Position numbers and translations under genes: made by a program. The notes under the pieces are model-generated. The model was given only the letters and a program-made list of their open reading frames with translations. It was not told the DNA's origin and did not search any database. From an uncultured Clostridia bacterium (lineage in GTDB: Bacteria > Bacillota > Clostridia > Christensenellales > Borkfalkiaceae), in NCBI GenBank assembly GCA_944343275.1, contig CALVMH010000007.1, positions 26,604 through 90,603 on the forward strand: a stretch of DNA of 64,000 nucleotides, written 5' to 3'. Every line of letters starts with the position of its first letter. The stretch's first letter is position 1. Of this stretch, positions 55,398 through 63,923 are shown one piece after another.

Positions 55398-56081
55398 TCA
55401 CGGCGCGTCATGCACGGGCGCGGCGTAGAGGTCGAATTCCCCGTCGAGATCGAAATTTTCGTCATCGTCGAAGGCGGCAAGCTTGGACACGGATACCTCA
55501 TAAGCGGTCATGGTGACCTGTTCGCTCTCCGAAAGGCGCTTGACGTATTCGCGGCTCTGGATGCGCCCCGAAAGCGCTACCCTGTCCCCCACTTTGAGGT
55601 TCTGCACAAAGCGCGCGTTCCTGCCCCACGCGATGCAGGGGATGTAGTCGGACTTGTTGTAGGCGCGGTTGACGGCGAGCAGCATATCGGCGATCTCGCG
55701 GTTGAAGGGCGTCGTGCGGTAGACGGGCGGCTTGCAGATATAGCCCGACAGCACGATGGAATTGGGATTTGCGGCATGTTCCGCCGGCAGCAGTTCGCGC
55801 ACGAACACGGTGAGCATGAGGCGGGAACGCCCCCCTTCCAGCTTGTTATAGCTGCGAAACTGTCCGAGCGCACACAGCGTGGACCCGACTTTCAGCCCGC
55901 TGCCCTCGATGAGCCGCTCCGAAATGGTGACGGGCAGCACGTCCGCCTGCCCCGAAAGGCGCATGACCCTGACAAAAAATTCGTAAAACCCTTCGCCGTA
56001 TACTTCATGGGAAAAGACCGCCTCGGAGACGATCTCCCCCATCAGAAACACCCTGTTGTTCTTTTCCGTTGCGTGATCCAT
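55398..56081 (-). CDS. Single-stranded DNA-binding protein with two OB folds
   Basis: The 227-residue protein starts at 56081 with GGAGG upstream. Two OB-fold segments are seen: about 10-100 (NRVFLMGEIVSEAVFSH) and about 105-200 (NSIVLSGYICKPPVYRTT, then IPCIAWGRNARFVQNLKVGD). The second is a clear SSB type. The tail is acidic (DDDENFDLDGEFD) but lacks the usual SSB tip. Classical SSB has one OB fold per chain; a two-fold version could act as a dimer. Confidence 0.75.
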   Translation of the reverse strand: MDHATEKNNRVFLMGEIVSEAVFSHEVYGEGFYEFFVRVMRLSGQADVLPVTISERLIEGSGLKVGSTLCALGQFRSYNKLEGGRSRLMLTVFVRELLPAEHAANPNSIVLSGYICKPPVYRTTPFNREIADMLLAVNRAYNKSDYIPCIAWGRNARFVQNLKVGDRVALSGRIQSREYVKRLSESEQVTMTAYEVSVSKLAAFDDDENFDLDGEFDLYAAPVHDAP

Positions 56082-56119
56082 ACAAACCTCCAAGTATTTC
56101 GTGTCCGTTTTTTGCGTGT

Positions 56120-56890
56120 TTATTGCGCCGTCTGCGGAAACTGCCGCCCCGTCGCGTCGATGGTGTAATTTTCGGAATAGACGAGCTCCCCCACGGGAAG
56201 AAAGGAGAACCCCTTTGCCCGCAGCGCGTCGATGACGACGGGCAGCGCCTCGGCGGTGTGCAGCCCGTTGTTGTGGCACAGGATGATGGAACCGCTTTGG
56301 GTCCGTTCCGTGATGCGCTGCGCGATGTCCGCGGCGGAGAGGTCCTTCCAATCGAGGGAGTCGACATCCCACTGCACGGGCTGGATGTTCATCGCACGAC
56401 AGGTGTCGATGAGCAGGTCGTCATAGTCGCCGTAAGGCGGGCGGAACAGCGTGACCGCTTTCCCCGTGACCGCTTCGATGGCGGCGACGGAACTTGTCAG
56501 TTCCGCCCTGATCTCCGCCTCGGAGAGGCGGGACATATAGGAATGCGTGGCGCTGTGCGTGCCGATTTCATGCCCCGCGTCCGCGATCTTCCGGACATAG
56601 TCGGGGTACTTTTCCGCCCAGAACTGCACCATGAAAAAGGTGGCTTTGACGCCCGCCTCGTCGAGCGCCGCAAGAATGGCGTCGGTGTGTTCCGTTCCCC
56701 AAGCGCAGTCGAAGGTGATGGAGATGCTGTTGTCGGTGCGCTCCACGCTGTATACGGGCAGCGACCGCGCGCCGCTGTTCCAGACCTGTTCGGCGTCCGT
56801 CGCATACGCCAGCCCGCTGCCCGCGAGCAGCGCCGCCCCCAGCCCCGCCGCGCAAAGCAGCGTTTTCAAACGGAATGCAAAAGCCCTCAT
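56120..56890 (-). CDS. Polysaccharide deacetylase (NodB-type)
   Basis: The 256-residue protein has a signal peptide or anchor (about 7-30) and a NodB domain with SITFDCAWGTE (motif 1), HEIGTHSATHSYM (zinc His pair), FRPPYGDYD (motif 3) and WDVDSLDWKD. It should remove acetyl groups from cell-wall or other sugars outside the membrane, like PdaB/CDA4-type enzymes of Firmicutes. The start at 56890 has AGGTG upstream. Confidence 0.9.
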   Translation of the reverse strand: MRAFAFRLKTLLCAAGLGAALLAGSGLAYATDAEQVWNSGARSLPVYSVERTDNSISITFDCAWGTEHTDAILAALDEAGVKATFFMVQFWAEKYPDYVRKIADAGHEIGTHSATHSYMSRLSEAEIRAELTSSVAAIEAVTGKAVTLFRPPYGDYDDLLIDTCRAMNIQPVQWDVDSLDWKDLSAADIAQRITERTQSGSIILCHNNGLHTAEALPVVIDALRAKGFSFLPVGELVYSENYTIDATGRQFPQTAQ

Positions 56891-57091
56891 TGCACAACAC
56901 CTATATGATAAAATATCCCGCGCCGAAAACTTTGACGGCAGCGGCGGTTTTTTGTCTGCTTTTGTCGGTTTTTCCGCAGCGCCGCGCGCACCCTGCGGCA
57001 GCATCTTCCGCCTTCGGACGCGGACATGGTATATCCTATTCCCGTCCCGTCAAAAATATGCCCCGCCTTGGAAAACGCGTTTGAAAAACGC

Positions 57092-57119
57092 TTGCTTTTC
57101 CGGCGGAGCGTGCTATAAT
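57092..57119 (+). promoter_or_regulatory. Promoter of the acetyltransferase gene
   Basis: TTGCTT (57092-57097) and TATAAT (57114-57119) are 16 bases apart. Confidence 0.6.
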
Positions 57120-57163
57120 GGAACCGTCATCCGGGGACATCCCGGAACATAAGGAGCACTTTC

Positions 57164-57766
57164 ATGACACAAAAAGAGCGAATGACGGCAGGCATGCTGT
57201 ATGACACGAACGATGAGGAGATCGTCGGCGAACAGGCGGGATACGCCGCCCTGCTCAAAGAATACAACGCTTTGGGAATGGCGGACGGCGAACGCATGAA
57301 GGAACTGCATCAAAAGATGTTTGCGGCATGCGGCGAGGGCACCTATATCCAGCCCCCCTTCTATGCGAATTGGGCGGGAAAGAACGTGCGCATCGGCAAG
57401 GGCGTGTACGCCAACTTCAACCTGACGCTCGTGGACGACGCGAACATCGAGATCGGCGACCACACGATGATCGCCCCCAACGTGACCATCACCACGGCGA
57501 CGCACCCCGTCTCCCCCGCCCTGCGCGAACGGGGCATCCAATACAACCGCGACGTGCACATCGGGGAAAACGTCTGGCTGGGTGCCGGCGTCATCGTGCT
57601 GCCCGGCGTGACCATCGGCGCGGGCTCCGTCATCGGCGCGGGATCGGTGGTGAACAGGGACATCCCCGCAGGCGTGGTCGCCGTGGGCGTTCCGTGCCGC
57701 GTTTTGCGCCCCATCGGAGAACGGGACGACAAGTTTTACGACCACACCTGCCCCGTCGATCTGTGA
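57164..57766 (+). CDS. maa: Maltose/galactoside O-acetyltransferase
   Basis: The 200-residue protein has the N-terminal Mac domain (about 5-60, MTAGMLYDTNDEEIVGEQ) and left-handed beta-helix hexapeptide repeats (VRIGKGVYANFNLTLVDDAN, VWLGAGVIVLPGVTIGAGSV). The catalytic-type His is in TATHPV. It moves acetyl from acetyl-CoA to sugars. AAGGAGCACTTTC precedes ATG. Confidence 0.93.
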   Translation: MTQKERMTAGMLYDTNDEEIVGEQAGYAALLKEYNALGMADGERMKELHQKMFAACGEGTYIQPPFYANWAGKNVRIGKGVYANFNLTLVDDANIEIGDHTMIAPNVTITTATHPVSPALRERGIQYNRDVHIGENVWLGAGVIVLPGVTIGAGSVIGAGSVVNRDIPAGVVAVGVPCRVLRPIGERDDKFYDHTCPVDL

Positions 57767-57839
57767 CCGGGTCCGCCGCGCGGCGCCGACCTTTACTTCC
57801 CTCCCGCCCAGGGCTCCCGCGAAAAAACGCAGTCTTTTT

Positions 57840-57920
57840 GCGGAACGATCACAGGGAGCGCAAGAGAAAAGCGCTCCGCGCAGAATGACATTGGGGGGGC
57901 TTGCGCCGCTCCGCTTTTGT
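57840..57920. repeat. Dispersed intergenic repeat, copy D
   Basis: GCGCTCCGCGCAGAATGACA followed by GGCTTGCGCCGCTCCGC resembles the palindromic parts of copies A to C, with the halves in a different order. It fills part of the 215-base gap before the MreB gene; no gene is seen there. Confidence 0.4.
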
Positions 57921-57925
57921 TGATA

Positions 57926-57967
57926 GAAAAATAACAGCGGGCAGCCTTCCGCGGAAAGCTGCCCGCT
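57926..57967 (-). terminator. Terminator of the MreB-homologue gene
   Basis: AGCGGGCAGC and GCTGCCCGCT pair, followed by TTATTTTT on the minus strand. Confidence 0.82.
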
Positions 57968-57981
57968 GTTGTATGTCCGTT

Positions 57982-58965
57982 TTACAGTTCGATGCGCTTC
58001 AAAAGCGCGGCGTTCCCCACCGCTCTGCCGCCGCCCAGGACGATCGCCATCTGTGCGTCGCCGCCGACGTGCGCCTCCATTTGCAGGCGGTCCGCCACAT
58101 AATCGGCAAACCCTGCAATGTTCGTCACGCCGCCCGCGAGGTAGATGCCGTTCTTGCACATGACGGCGGAGACTTCGGCGGGCAGTTTTTTCAAAACAAG
58201 CTCGGCGTATTCGAGGATCTTGTCCACATACACGCGGATGGGAAAGAGGATGTCTGCGGACGAGACGGAGACGGAACGCGGTTTGCCCGTGGCGATGTCC
58301 CGCCCGTTAACGATGGCGCTCTGGTTGTCGTTCTCGATGAGGCTGCCCACCGTGTTCTTGAGCTTTTCACTGGTCAGAGAACCGATCTTCAGGTTGAAAT
58401 TTTCGGCGACGTGGTCGATGATGTGCACGTCCATGTTGTTGCCGCCCACGTTCATCGTCAGTCCCGCAATGATGCCGTCCAGCGAAAAGGCGGCGCAGCT
58501 CGTCTTGCCCGCGCCGATGTCGATGGCGAACACGGGATTGGACTCGGAGAGGGGCACGTCCTGCCCCAGCACGGCGAGATAGGGCGTCTCGGCGAACGTC
58601 ACGCGCGACAAGCCTGCCGACCGCGCAACGCGGCAATACTTTTCACGCGCCTGCGTGCTGCACGCGCAGGGCACGCAGAAGAGCGCCTCCGCGCCGTATG
58701 TGCGCTTTGCCACCTTCTTCAAAAAGTATTCCAGCAGAGCGGCGGCGCAGCGCTCGTCCACGATCTCCCCTTCATAGACGGGGAAGATGACGTCTGTGAG
58801 CTCCGCCGTCTTTCCGAGCAGCCGCTTGGCTTCCGCGCCGAAGGCGCGCAGCTCCCCCGTCTCTTTCTGCACCGTGACGCAGGTCGGCTCGGCAAGGACG
58901 ATCCCGCTGCCGATCTTATAAATTTTTGTGACCGAAGTCCCGAAATCAATGGCAAGCCTTAACAT
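57982..58965 (-). CDS. mreB: MreB/Mbl-type actin homologue
   Basis: The 327-residue protein has the actin-fold phosphate 1 loop LAIDFGTSVTKIY, phosphate 2 FAIDIGAGKTSCA and the adenosine motif IYLAGGVTNIAGF. MreB forms filaments under the membrane that guide cell-wall synthesis. It differs from the main MreB in its loops, so it may be an Mbl or MreBH form. AGAGGAAACGGAT precedes ATG; maf lies upstream. Confidence 0.88.
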   Translation of the reverse strand: MLRLAIDFGTSVTKIYKIGSGIVLAEPTCVTVQKETGELRAFGAEAKRLLGKTAELTDVIFPVYEGEIVDERCAAALLEYFLKKVAKRTYGAEALFCVPCACSTQAREKYCRVARSAGLSRVTFAETPYLAVLGQDVPLSESNPVFAIDIGAGKTSCAAFSLDGIIAGLTMNVGGNNMDVHIIDHVAENFNLKIGSLTSEKLKNTVGSLIENDNQSAIVNGRDIATGKPRSVSVSSADILFPIRVYVDKILEYAELVLKKLPAEVSAVMCKNGIYLAGGVTNIAGFADYVADRLQMEAHVGGDAQMAIVLGGGRAVGNAALLKRIEL

Positions 58966-58985
58966 ATCCGTTTCCTCTCAACCGT

Positions 58986-59540
58986 TCATATCAGATGCGC
59001 CGCGCGCAGCATCTCCCGCAGGCGTTCAAGGGGAAGCCCCACGACGTTGGAATAACTCCCGCAATGGCGTTCGACGAGCGGATAGCCGTCCTGAATGCCG
59101 TATGCGCCCGCCTTGTCGAGCGGCAGTCCGCTTGCGACATAGCGCTCGATGACCTCGTCGGAAAGACGGGAAAAGGTCACGCGCGTGGTGACGACGTCCT
59201 GCGCCTCCCGCCCGTCCGCGATGAGACAGATGCCCGTGAGCACCTCGTGCTCCCTGCCGCTCAGCGCGCGCAGCATGCGGCGGGCGTCCGCCTCGTTTAC
59301 AGGTTTGCCGAGGATGCGCCCGTCGAGCGAGACGACGGTGTCCGCCCCCAGCACGGCGCAGTCCGCGTGCCGCGCGGCGACGTCGCGCGCCTTGCCGCAT
59401 GCATTGAGCAGGGCGGCATCATATGCGCAGAGCCCCGCGCCTTTTTCCGAAAAGCGCGAGGGCTCCACGTCGAACTGCGGAACAAGTCCGGCGAGCAGTT
59501 CCCGCCGCCGCGGAGAATTGCTCGCAAGGATGAATTTCAC
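58986..59540 (-). CDS. maf: Maf family nucleotide pyrophosphatase
   Basis: The 184-residue protein starts FILASNSPRRRELLAGL, the Maf signature, with VLGADTVVSLDGRILGKP and KAGAYGIQDGYPLVERHCGSY (given in part: GAYGIQDGYPLVER). It hydrolyses noncanonical NTPs and is linked to septum control. The start is a GTG at 59540 overlapping the ppx stop (GTGA), with GGAG upstream. Confidence 0.93.
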   Translation of the reverse strand: MKFILASNSPRRRELLAGLVPQFDVEPSRFSEKGAGLCAYDAALLNACGKARDVAARHADCAVLGADTVVSLDGRILGKPVNEADARRMLRALSGREHEVLTGICLIADGREAQDVVTTRVTFSRLSDEVIERYVASGLPLDKAGAYGIQDGYPLVERHCGSYSNVVGLPLERLREMLRAAHLI

Positions 59541-61084
59541 AAGATCTCCAGATTCTTCTTGAACGTGCGCCGGAATTCCGGACCCACTTCCATCGCCTGA
59601 CGGATCTCGAGGGCGGCTTCGCCCGCAAGTTCCGTCTTCATGATGACGGAATCCCCCAAAACGTCGCAGTTGATGCCCGTGACGACGCCCATGCCGCTCC
59701 TGTCGAGCGCTTCGCCGATGCGCAGCAGGACGCCGAGCTTTCTGACGACGTCGAGGTCCTCTTCATTGACGATGTCCTTATAGTGCGCCCATTCCGCAGC
59801 GTTGACGTCCTCCCGCTTGTTCATCCCCGCCACGAACGCGGCAAGCACGATCTCGCGGTGCGTTGCGCCGTACACGCCCGAATTGAGGATCATGTAGCGG
59901 CTGTGCTGGCTGTGGTTGTAAAAGCGCACGCGCAGTCCGCAGTCATGCAGGCTGGCGGCAATTTTAAGCACTTTCAGATAGACGCGCGGGAACTTGTGCA
60001 GCACCCTGAGCTGTTTGAAGAGCTGGATCGAGAGCCGCACCGTGTGTTCGACGTGCTTCTCGTCGCAGCCGTAATACTTCACGAGGGAGTTGAGGGAGTA
60101 GCTCAGAACGTCGAGAATGGGACGCTCCACCGTCTGCGGGACCGCCTGATTGAACATGATGCCCTCGCGGAGCCCGCAGCCGCCCACCGTGAAACTTTCA
60201 ATGTGCAGATAGTCTGTGAACGCCTTGATGATGGCGAGCGCGGCGGGCATGATGTCCGCACGGGCGGGCGAAAGCCCGCGGATGCGCTTGCGCTTTTCCA
60301 CATCCAGAACGCGCACCATCTCATAGATGGAACGGAAATCCTCCACCGCAAAGGAATAGTTGTGCACGGTATTGAGGGGATATTTGCGGACAAGGCGGTT
60401 GATCTTGTAGAGATTGCGGAAGGAGCCGCCCACGCCGATCATCTGCACATCCGGCTCGACGTCCGCAAGCCAGCCGATCTTTTTGAACTGCTCGGTGAAA
60501 AACTCCTCGATCTTTGCCGTCTGCTCCTCCGGAGAGACGCCGTCGTCGGCAAAGAGGTCGGTGAGCGTCACCGCGCCGAAGGAGAGCGACGCGTAGTTGA
60601 GTACCGTTCTGCGGTTGTAATAGATGATCTTGGTGCTTCCGCCGCCGATCTCCAAAATGATGCCTTTGGGGATGTCCATCGAGTTGATGACGCCGCGGTA
60701 GACGAGCGTCGCCTCCGCCTCTTCGGAGAGCACCTCGACGCGGATGCCGCACGTTGCCTGGATCTCGTCAAGGAAGGAGCGCTGATTTTTGGCGCGGCGC
60801 ACGGCAGCCGTGGCGACGGCAATGATGCGGGAGACCCCGCTCGCGTCGCACAGGCGCTTGAACATCTTCAAGGTGCGGATGGTCTCCGCCACCCGCTGCG
60901 GCTTCAAAAAGCCGTCCCGGTCCATATCCTGTCCGAGGCGCACGCTCTCTTTGAGCTCGTCCTCGACCATAAAATGATTTCCGAACAGCCTGACGATCAC
61001 GAGGCGCGCGGAATTGGAACCGAGATCGATGATCCCGATCCGCTCCTCCGGGCGCTCCTGCAATTCCGTTGCTGTCTTTTCCAT
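59537..61084 (-). CDS. ppx: Ppx/GppA family exopolyphosphatase
   Basis: The 515-residue protein has an N-terminal ASKHA ATPase fold (GIIDLGSNSARLVIV at about 18, LEIGGGSTKIIYY at about 140) and a C-terminal HD-like part (LKIAASLHDCGLRVRFYNHS, about 385). It cleaves polyphosphate or pppGpp. The start at 61084 follows AAAGGACGGG. It is coupled to maf. Confidence 0.93.
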   Translation of the reverse strand: MEKTATELQERPEERIGIIDLGSNSARLVIVRLFGNHFMVEDELKESVRLGQDMDRDGFLKPQRVAETIRTLKMFKRLCDASGVSRIIAVATAAVRRAKNQRSFLDEIQATCGIRVEVLSEEAEATLVYRGVINSMDIPKGIILEIGGGSTKIIYYNRRTVLNYASLSFGAVTLTDLFADDGVSPEEQTAKIEEFFTEQFKKIGWLADVEPDVQMIGVGGSFRNLYKINRLVRKYPLNTVHNYSFAVEDFRSIYEMVRVLDVEKRKRIRGLSPARADIMPAALAIIKAFTDYLHIESFTVGGCGLREGIMFNQAVPQTVERPILDVLSYSLNSLVKYYGCDEKHVEHTVRLSIQLFKQLRVLHKFPRVYLKVLKIAASLHDCGLRVRFYNHSQHSRYMILNSGVYGATHREIVLAAFVAGMNKREDVNAAEWAHYKDIVNEEDLDVVRKLGVLLRIGEALDRSGMGVVTGINCDVLGDSVIMKTELAGEAALEIRQAMEVGPEFRRTFKKNLEIL

Positions 61085-61202
61085 ATTGATTCCCGTCCTT
61101 TTGCGTAGAAATGTCCCCGTTCCTGCCGCCGCCGAACCGCAAACGGCAGACCGCCGGGCGCTTGACCGACCCGACAATCCCCCTATTTTCAATCTCCATA
61201 CC

Positions 61203-61231
61203 ATTTTACCACACGATCGGCGGTTTGTCCA
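61203..61231 (-). promoter_or_regulatory. Promoter of ppx-maf
   Basis: TGGACA (61226-61231) and TAAAAT (61203-61208) on the minus strand are 17 bases apart. Confidence 0.6.
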
Positions 61232-61396
61232 TACCCTTTTGCAAAATATTTTCATCTGCGGGACGAAAAAGCAGGATTTCGTCAATTTTTTACAAAAACA
61301 CCCGCCGAAATTTCACAAGTTTGCCTAAAAAGCATACCCGCCGCGGCTTTTTGCCCGCGCAGGCGTTGCGGCAACGGAAGGGACGGGCGCATTCGC

Positions 61397-61425
61397 TTGA
61401 CATTTTCCGCGCACAGGCGTATAAT
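61397..61425 (+). promoter_or_regulatory. Promoter of the MarR gene
   Basis: TTGACA (61397-61402) and TATAAT (61420-61425) are 17 bases apart. Confidence 0.85.
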
Positions 61426-61450
61426 CGGAAAAAACGACGGGGAAAAATCC

Positions 61451-61885
61451 ATGAACAAACAGCCCTTGGACGAACAGATCATCACCGCATGGGTGCAGCT
61501 TACGGGTATTTTGAAAAATACCCGCATCACAAAAGGGCTTGTGTATAACGAAGCGATCGTCATGCTCATTGCCTACAACCGCTACCGCGAGGGCGGCGAC
61601 GGGCTCGTCTCCTTCAAGGAGATCGTCTCACGGACGCGCATGCTCAAATCGCTCGTCAACCGCACCATCGACGCACTCGTCGAAAAAAAGATGCTCGAAC
61701 GGTGCGACGGCGCCGACAAGCGCACCACCTTCGTGCGCGTCATCCCCGAAAATCTGACGGATTTTCTTGCAGTGCATGAAAATTCCCTTGCGCTCGCCGC
61801 CAAGCTCATCGGCATCATCGGGGAAGAGGACGCCGAAGCGTTCGTCCGCATCTCCGAAAAGATCGCCTCTGCCGCCCAAGATTGA
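61451..61885 (+). CDS. MarR family transcriptional regulator
   Basis: The 144-residue protein has the winged helix-turn-helix (about 40-105, LVSFKEIVSRTRMLKSLVNRTI and then EKKMLERCDGADKRTTFVR) framed by dimerisation helices. The start at 61451 has a GGGG-rich stretch upstream. It is monocistronic between its promoter and the terminator at 61904. Its ligand is unknown. Confidence 0.85.
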   Translation: MNKQPLDEQIITAWVQLTGILKNTRITKGLVYNEAIVMLIAYNRYREGGDGLVSFKEIVSRTRMLKSLVNRTIDALVEKKMLERCDGADKRTTFVRVIPENLTDFLAVHENSLALAAKLIGIIGEEDAEAFVRISEKIASAAQD

Positions 61886-61903
61886 ACGATTTTTTGCAAA
61901 CGA

Positions 61904-61937
61904 CCCGCCCGCAGCACACGCTGCGGGCGGGTTTTTA
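61904..61937 (+). terminator. Terminator of the MarR gene
   Basis: CCCGCCCGCAG and CTGCGGGCGGG pair and are followed by TTTTTAT. Confidence 0.88.
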
Positions 61938-61959
61938 TGTTCCGGTCATTCTGTCCGGC

Positions 61960-62358
61960 TTATTCCGATTTGGGCGTGAGCCCCATGCACACGCTGTCCA
62001 ACGGAGAAAAACCGTGCTTTTTGTAGAACGCCTGCACGCCGTCGCCGTCGGTGTGCAGCACGACGCGGGTATAGCCGCGGTAGCGCGCGAGCGCCGCCTG
62101 CAATAAGCGCGACCCGACGCCCCGCCCCTGCGCCTCGGGCGCGACCAACAAATAATGGATATAGGCGGTCATTTCGCCGTCGTCCATCGCCGCGAGCAGC
62201 CCGACGAGCCTGCCCTCCTCCCGCGCGGAAAGGACGCAGGAAAAGCCGTGCATCGCCCGCACAAGACGGTCGGGGTACTTCGCCGATTCCCATCGGACGG
62301 CAGAAAAGAGCGCCTCCAGCTCCTCTTTGGCGAATTGTGTTTCTTCAGCGATCGTCAC
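61960..62358 (-). CDS. GNAT family N-acetyltransferase
   Basis: The 132-residue protein starts at a GTG (62358) with GGAGGAGCAGTGCC upstream. The acetyl-CoA loop is VAPEAQGRGVGSRLLQAAL (about 76-94), and the last strand has HTDGDGVQAFYKKHGF. The acceptor is unknown. The start overlaps the preceding XRE gene by 14 bases, so the two are co-translated. Confidence 0.9.
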   Translation of the reverse strand: MTIAEETQFAKEELEALFSAVRWESAKYPDRLVRAMHGFSCVLSAREEGRLVGLLAAMDDGEMTAYIHYLLVAPEAQGRGVGSRLLQAALARYRGYTRVVLHTDGDGVQAFYKKHGFSPLDSVCMGLTPKSE

Positions 62359-63025
62359 GGCACTGCTCCTCCGCGGGCTTCGTCCCGCTTATCATTTCCT
62401 CTTCCGTCCGGGTCGCCTCGTCCGGGAGCAGACGGCTCACGCACCAACTCTTCTGCCCGCAGTGCGGACATTTCAGGCGTCGCTTTTTTGTAGTGTGCGG
62501 CGCAAGCAAAAAGGCGGAGAGCGTCGGAACAAATTTCGTTTTACACTTCGGGCAGGTGTAGAATTCCGTATTGACGGCGACGAGCAAAATGGGCGCGATG
62601 ACCGCCGCAAGTCCCAAAAAAGCGCATACGATGATGACGATGCGCGCCCATACGGGCAGATCGCAGAAGGCTGCAAGCAGGATGAGCGCGAGCCAGACGG
62701 CAACGCTCACCCAACACGCGGCGTTGCAGATGATGACCTTGGTCTCGGGGCGGGTGCGGTCGCAGGTGAGCAGAAGCCGTTCCTCCGCCCTTTCGCGGTA
62801 CTGTTCGCCCGTCGGAAGGCGCTCGCCCGCGAGCAGCTCGTTGACCGTGATGCCGAGCAGTTCGCATACGGGCAGCATGAGCGAAACATCGGGAAGGCCG
62901 CGTCCCGTCTCCCATTTGGAGACCGTCTTTTCGGATACGCCGAGTTCCTCAGCAAACTCACTCTGCGTCCGGCCCCTCTCCCTGCGCAGTTCTTTTATAA
63001 ATGCGCCCGTCTTATTCTGATCCAT
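62345..63025 (-). CDS. XRE family regulator with two membrane helices and a zinc ribbon
   Basis: The 226-residue protein has an N-terminal helix-turn-helix (about 10-62, RGRTQSEFAEELGVSEKTVSKWE), two membrane helices (about 100-120 and 125-148), and a C-terminal zinc ribbon (YTCPKCKTKF and LKCPHCGQKS). This plan suggests a membrane-bound regulator. GGAGGCAGAC precedes ATG. It shares a transcript with the GNAT gene. Confidence 0.85.
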   Translation of the reverse strand: MDQNKTGAFIKELRRERGRTQSEFAEELGVSEKTVSKWETGRGLPDVSLMLPVCELLGITVNELLAGERLPTGEQYRERAEERLLLTCDRTRPETKVIICNAACWVSVAVWLALILLAAFCDLPVWARIVIIVCAFLGLAAVIAPILLVAVNTEFYTCPKCKTKFVPTLSAFLLAPHTTKKRRLKCPHCGQKSWCVSRLLPDEATRTEEEMISGTKPAEEQCRDDR

Positions 63026-63058
63026 GTCTGCCTCCGCGCGCCCTATCCCTGCGCACAT

Positions 63059-63387
63059 TTATCATACCACATCCGCCGCAAAAATGCCACCCACGAAACG
63101 TAGAGTTAGGAATTTTTTGTAAAAGCGGCGCAAGGAAACTTTTTACGTCATCCCGACAGAGCCGAACGACTTTCGGCGTGCGGCGCGTTTCCTCCCCCGC
63201 TCCCCCGCCGCAAAGGCGCGGCGCGCAGGTGAAACCGAGAGCCGAATATGCCCCGTTTTCCCCGCTGCGATTTTGCAAGCAGTTCGCGGAGCGGGCGGCT
63301 TTCCGACGGAAGTTTACGAACGTAAATGACCGAGGAAAACGTAACCGCGACAATGAAATGCGCCGCAAAGGCGCGGCGCGCAGGCGG
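63059..63387. other. Gap between the XRE gene and the rRNA terminator
   Basis: No gene is convincing. A TATGAT near 63060 on the minus strand may serve the XRE gene. A GC-rich repeat, GCCGCAAAGGCGCGGCGCGC, occurs at 63208-63227 and again at 63363-63382. Confidence 0.4.
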
Positions 63388-63425
63388 AAAAAAGAAAGAT
63401 GCGGATTGCATTTGCAATCCGCATC
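63388..63425 (-). terminator. rRNA operon terminator
   Basis: GATGCGGATTGCA and TGCAATCCGCATC form a 13-bp stem with a two-base loop, followed on the minus strand by TTTCTTTTTT. Confidence 0.88.
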
Positions 63426-63435
63426 GAGCATTGAA

Positions 63436-63923
63436 GGCGGCAACAACCTATCCTTCCGGGCCGTTAAGCCAAGTACTTTGGGCGGTGAGGCGGACGTTAT
63501 GCGGACAGCCCCTGTGGGGCTTCCGCGACCGCCGAACTGAGGTTTTTGCCATTGCGGGCAAAAACCGTGACCGCCGGCGGCGTTCCCCTTGCGCCGCCGA
63601 GACAGAGAGCGTAGCTCTCTCGCAGCCCAAAGCAGAATGAAACGGACTTCGTTTCCGAAGTCCGTTTCTGTGTCTTGATGGCGGCAACAACCTATCCTTC
63701 CGGGCCGTTAAGCCAAGTACTTTGGGCGGTGAGGCGGACGTTATGCGGACAGCCCCTGTGGGGCTTCCGCGACCGCCGAACTGAGGTTTTTGCCATTGCG
63801 GGCAAAAACCGTGACCGCCGGCGGCGTTCCCCTTGCGCCGCCGAGACAGAGAGCGTAGCTCTCTCGCAGCCCAAAGCAGAATGAAACGGACTTCGTTTCC
63901 GACGTCCGTTTCTGTGTCTTGAT
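63436..63923 (-). repeat. Two 244-bp tandem copies of the 5S rRNA tail and its flank
   Basis: The unit 63436-63679 is repeated at 63680-63923 almost without change, and the third 5S tail starts at 63924 with the same 244-base offset. Each unit holds about 45 bases of the 5S 3' end (AAAGTACTTGGCTTAAC...), a hairpin AAACGGACTTCG / CGAAGTCCGTTT, and other short hairpins. The upstream half of the 5S is absent from both copies. Confidence 0.85.
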
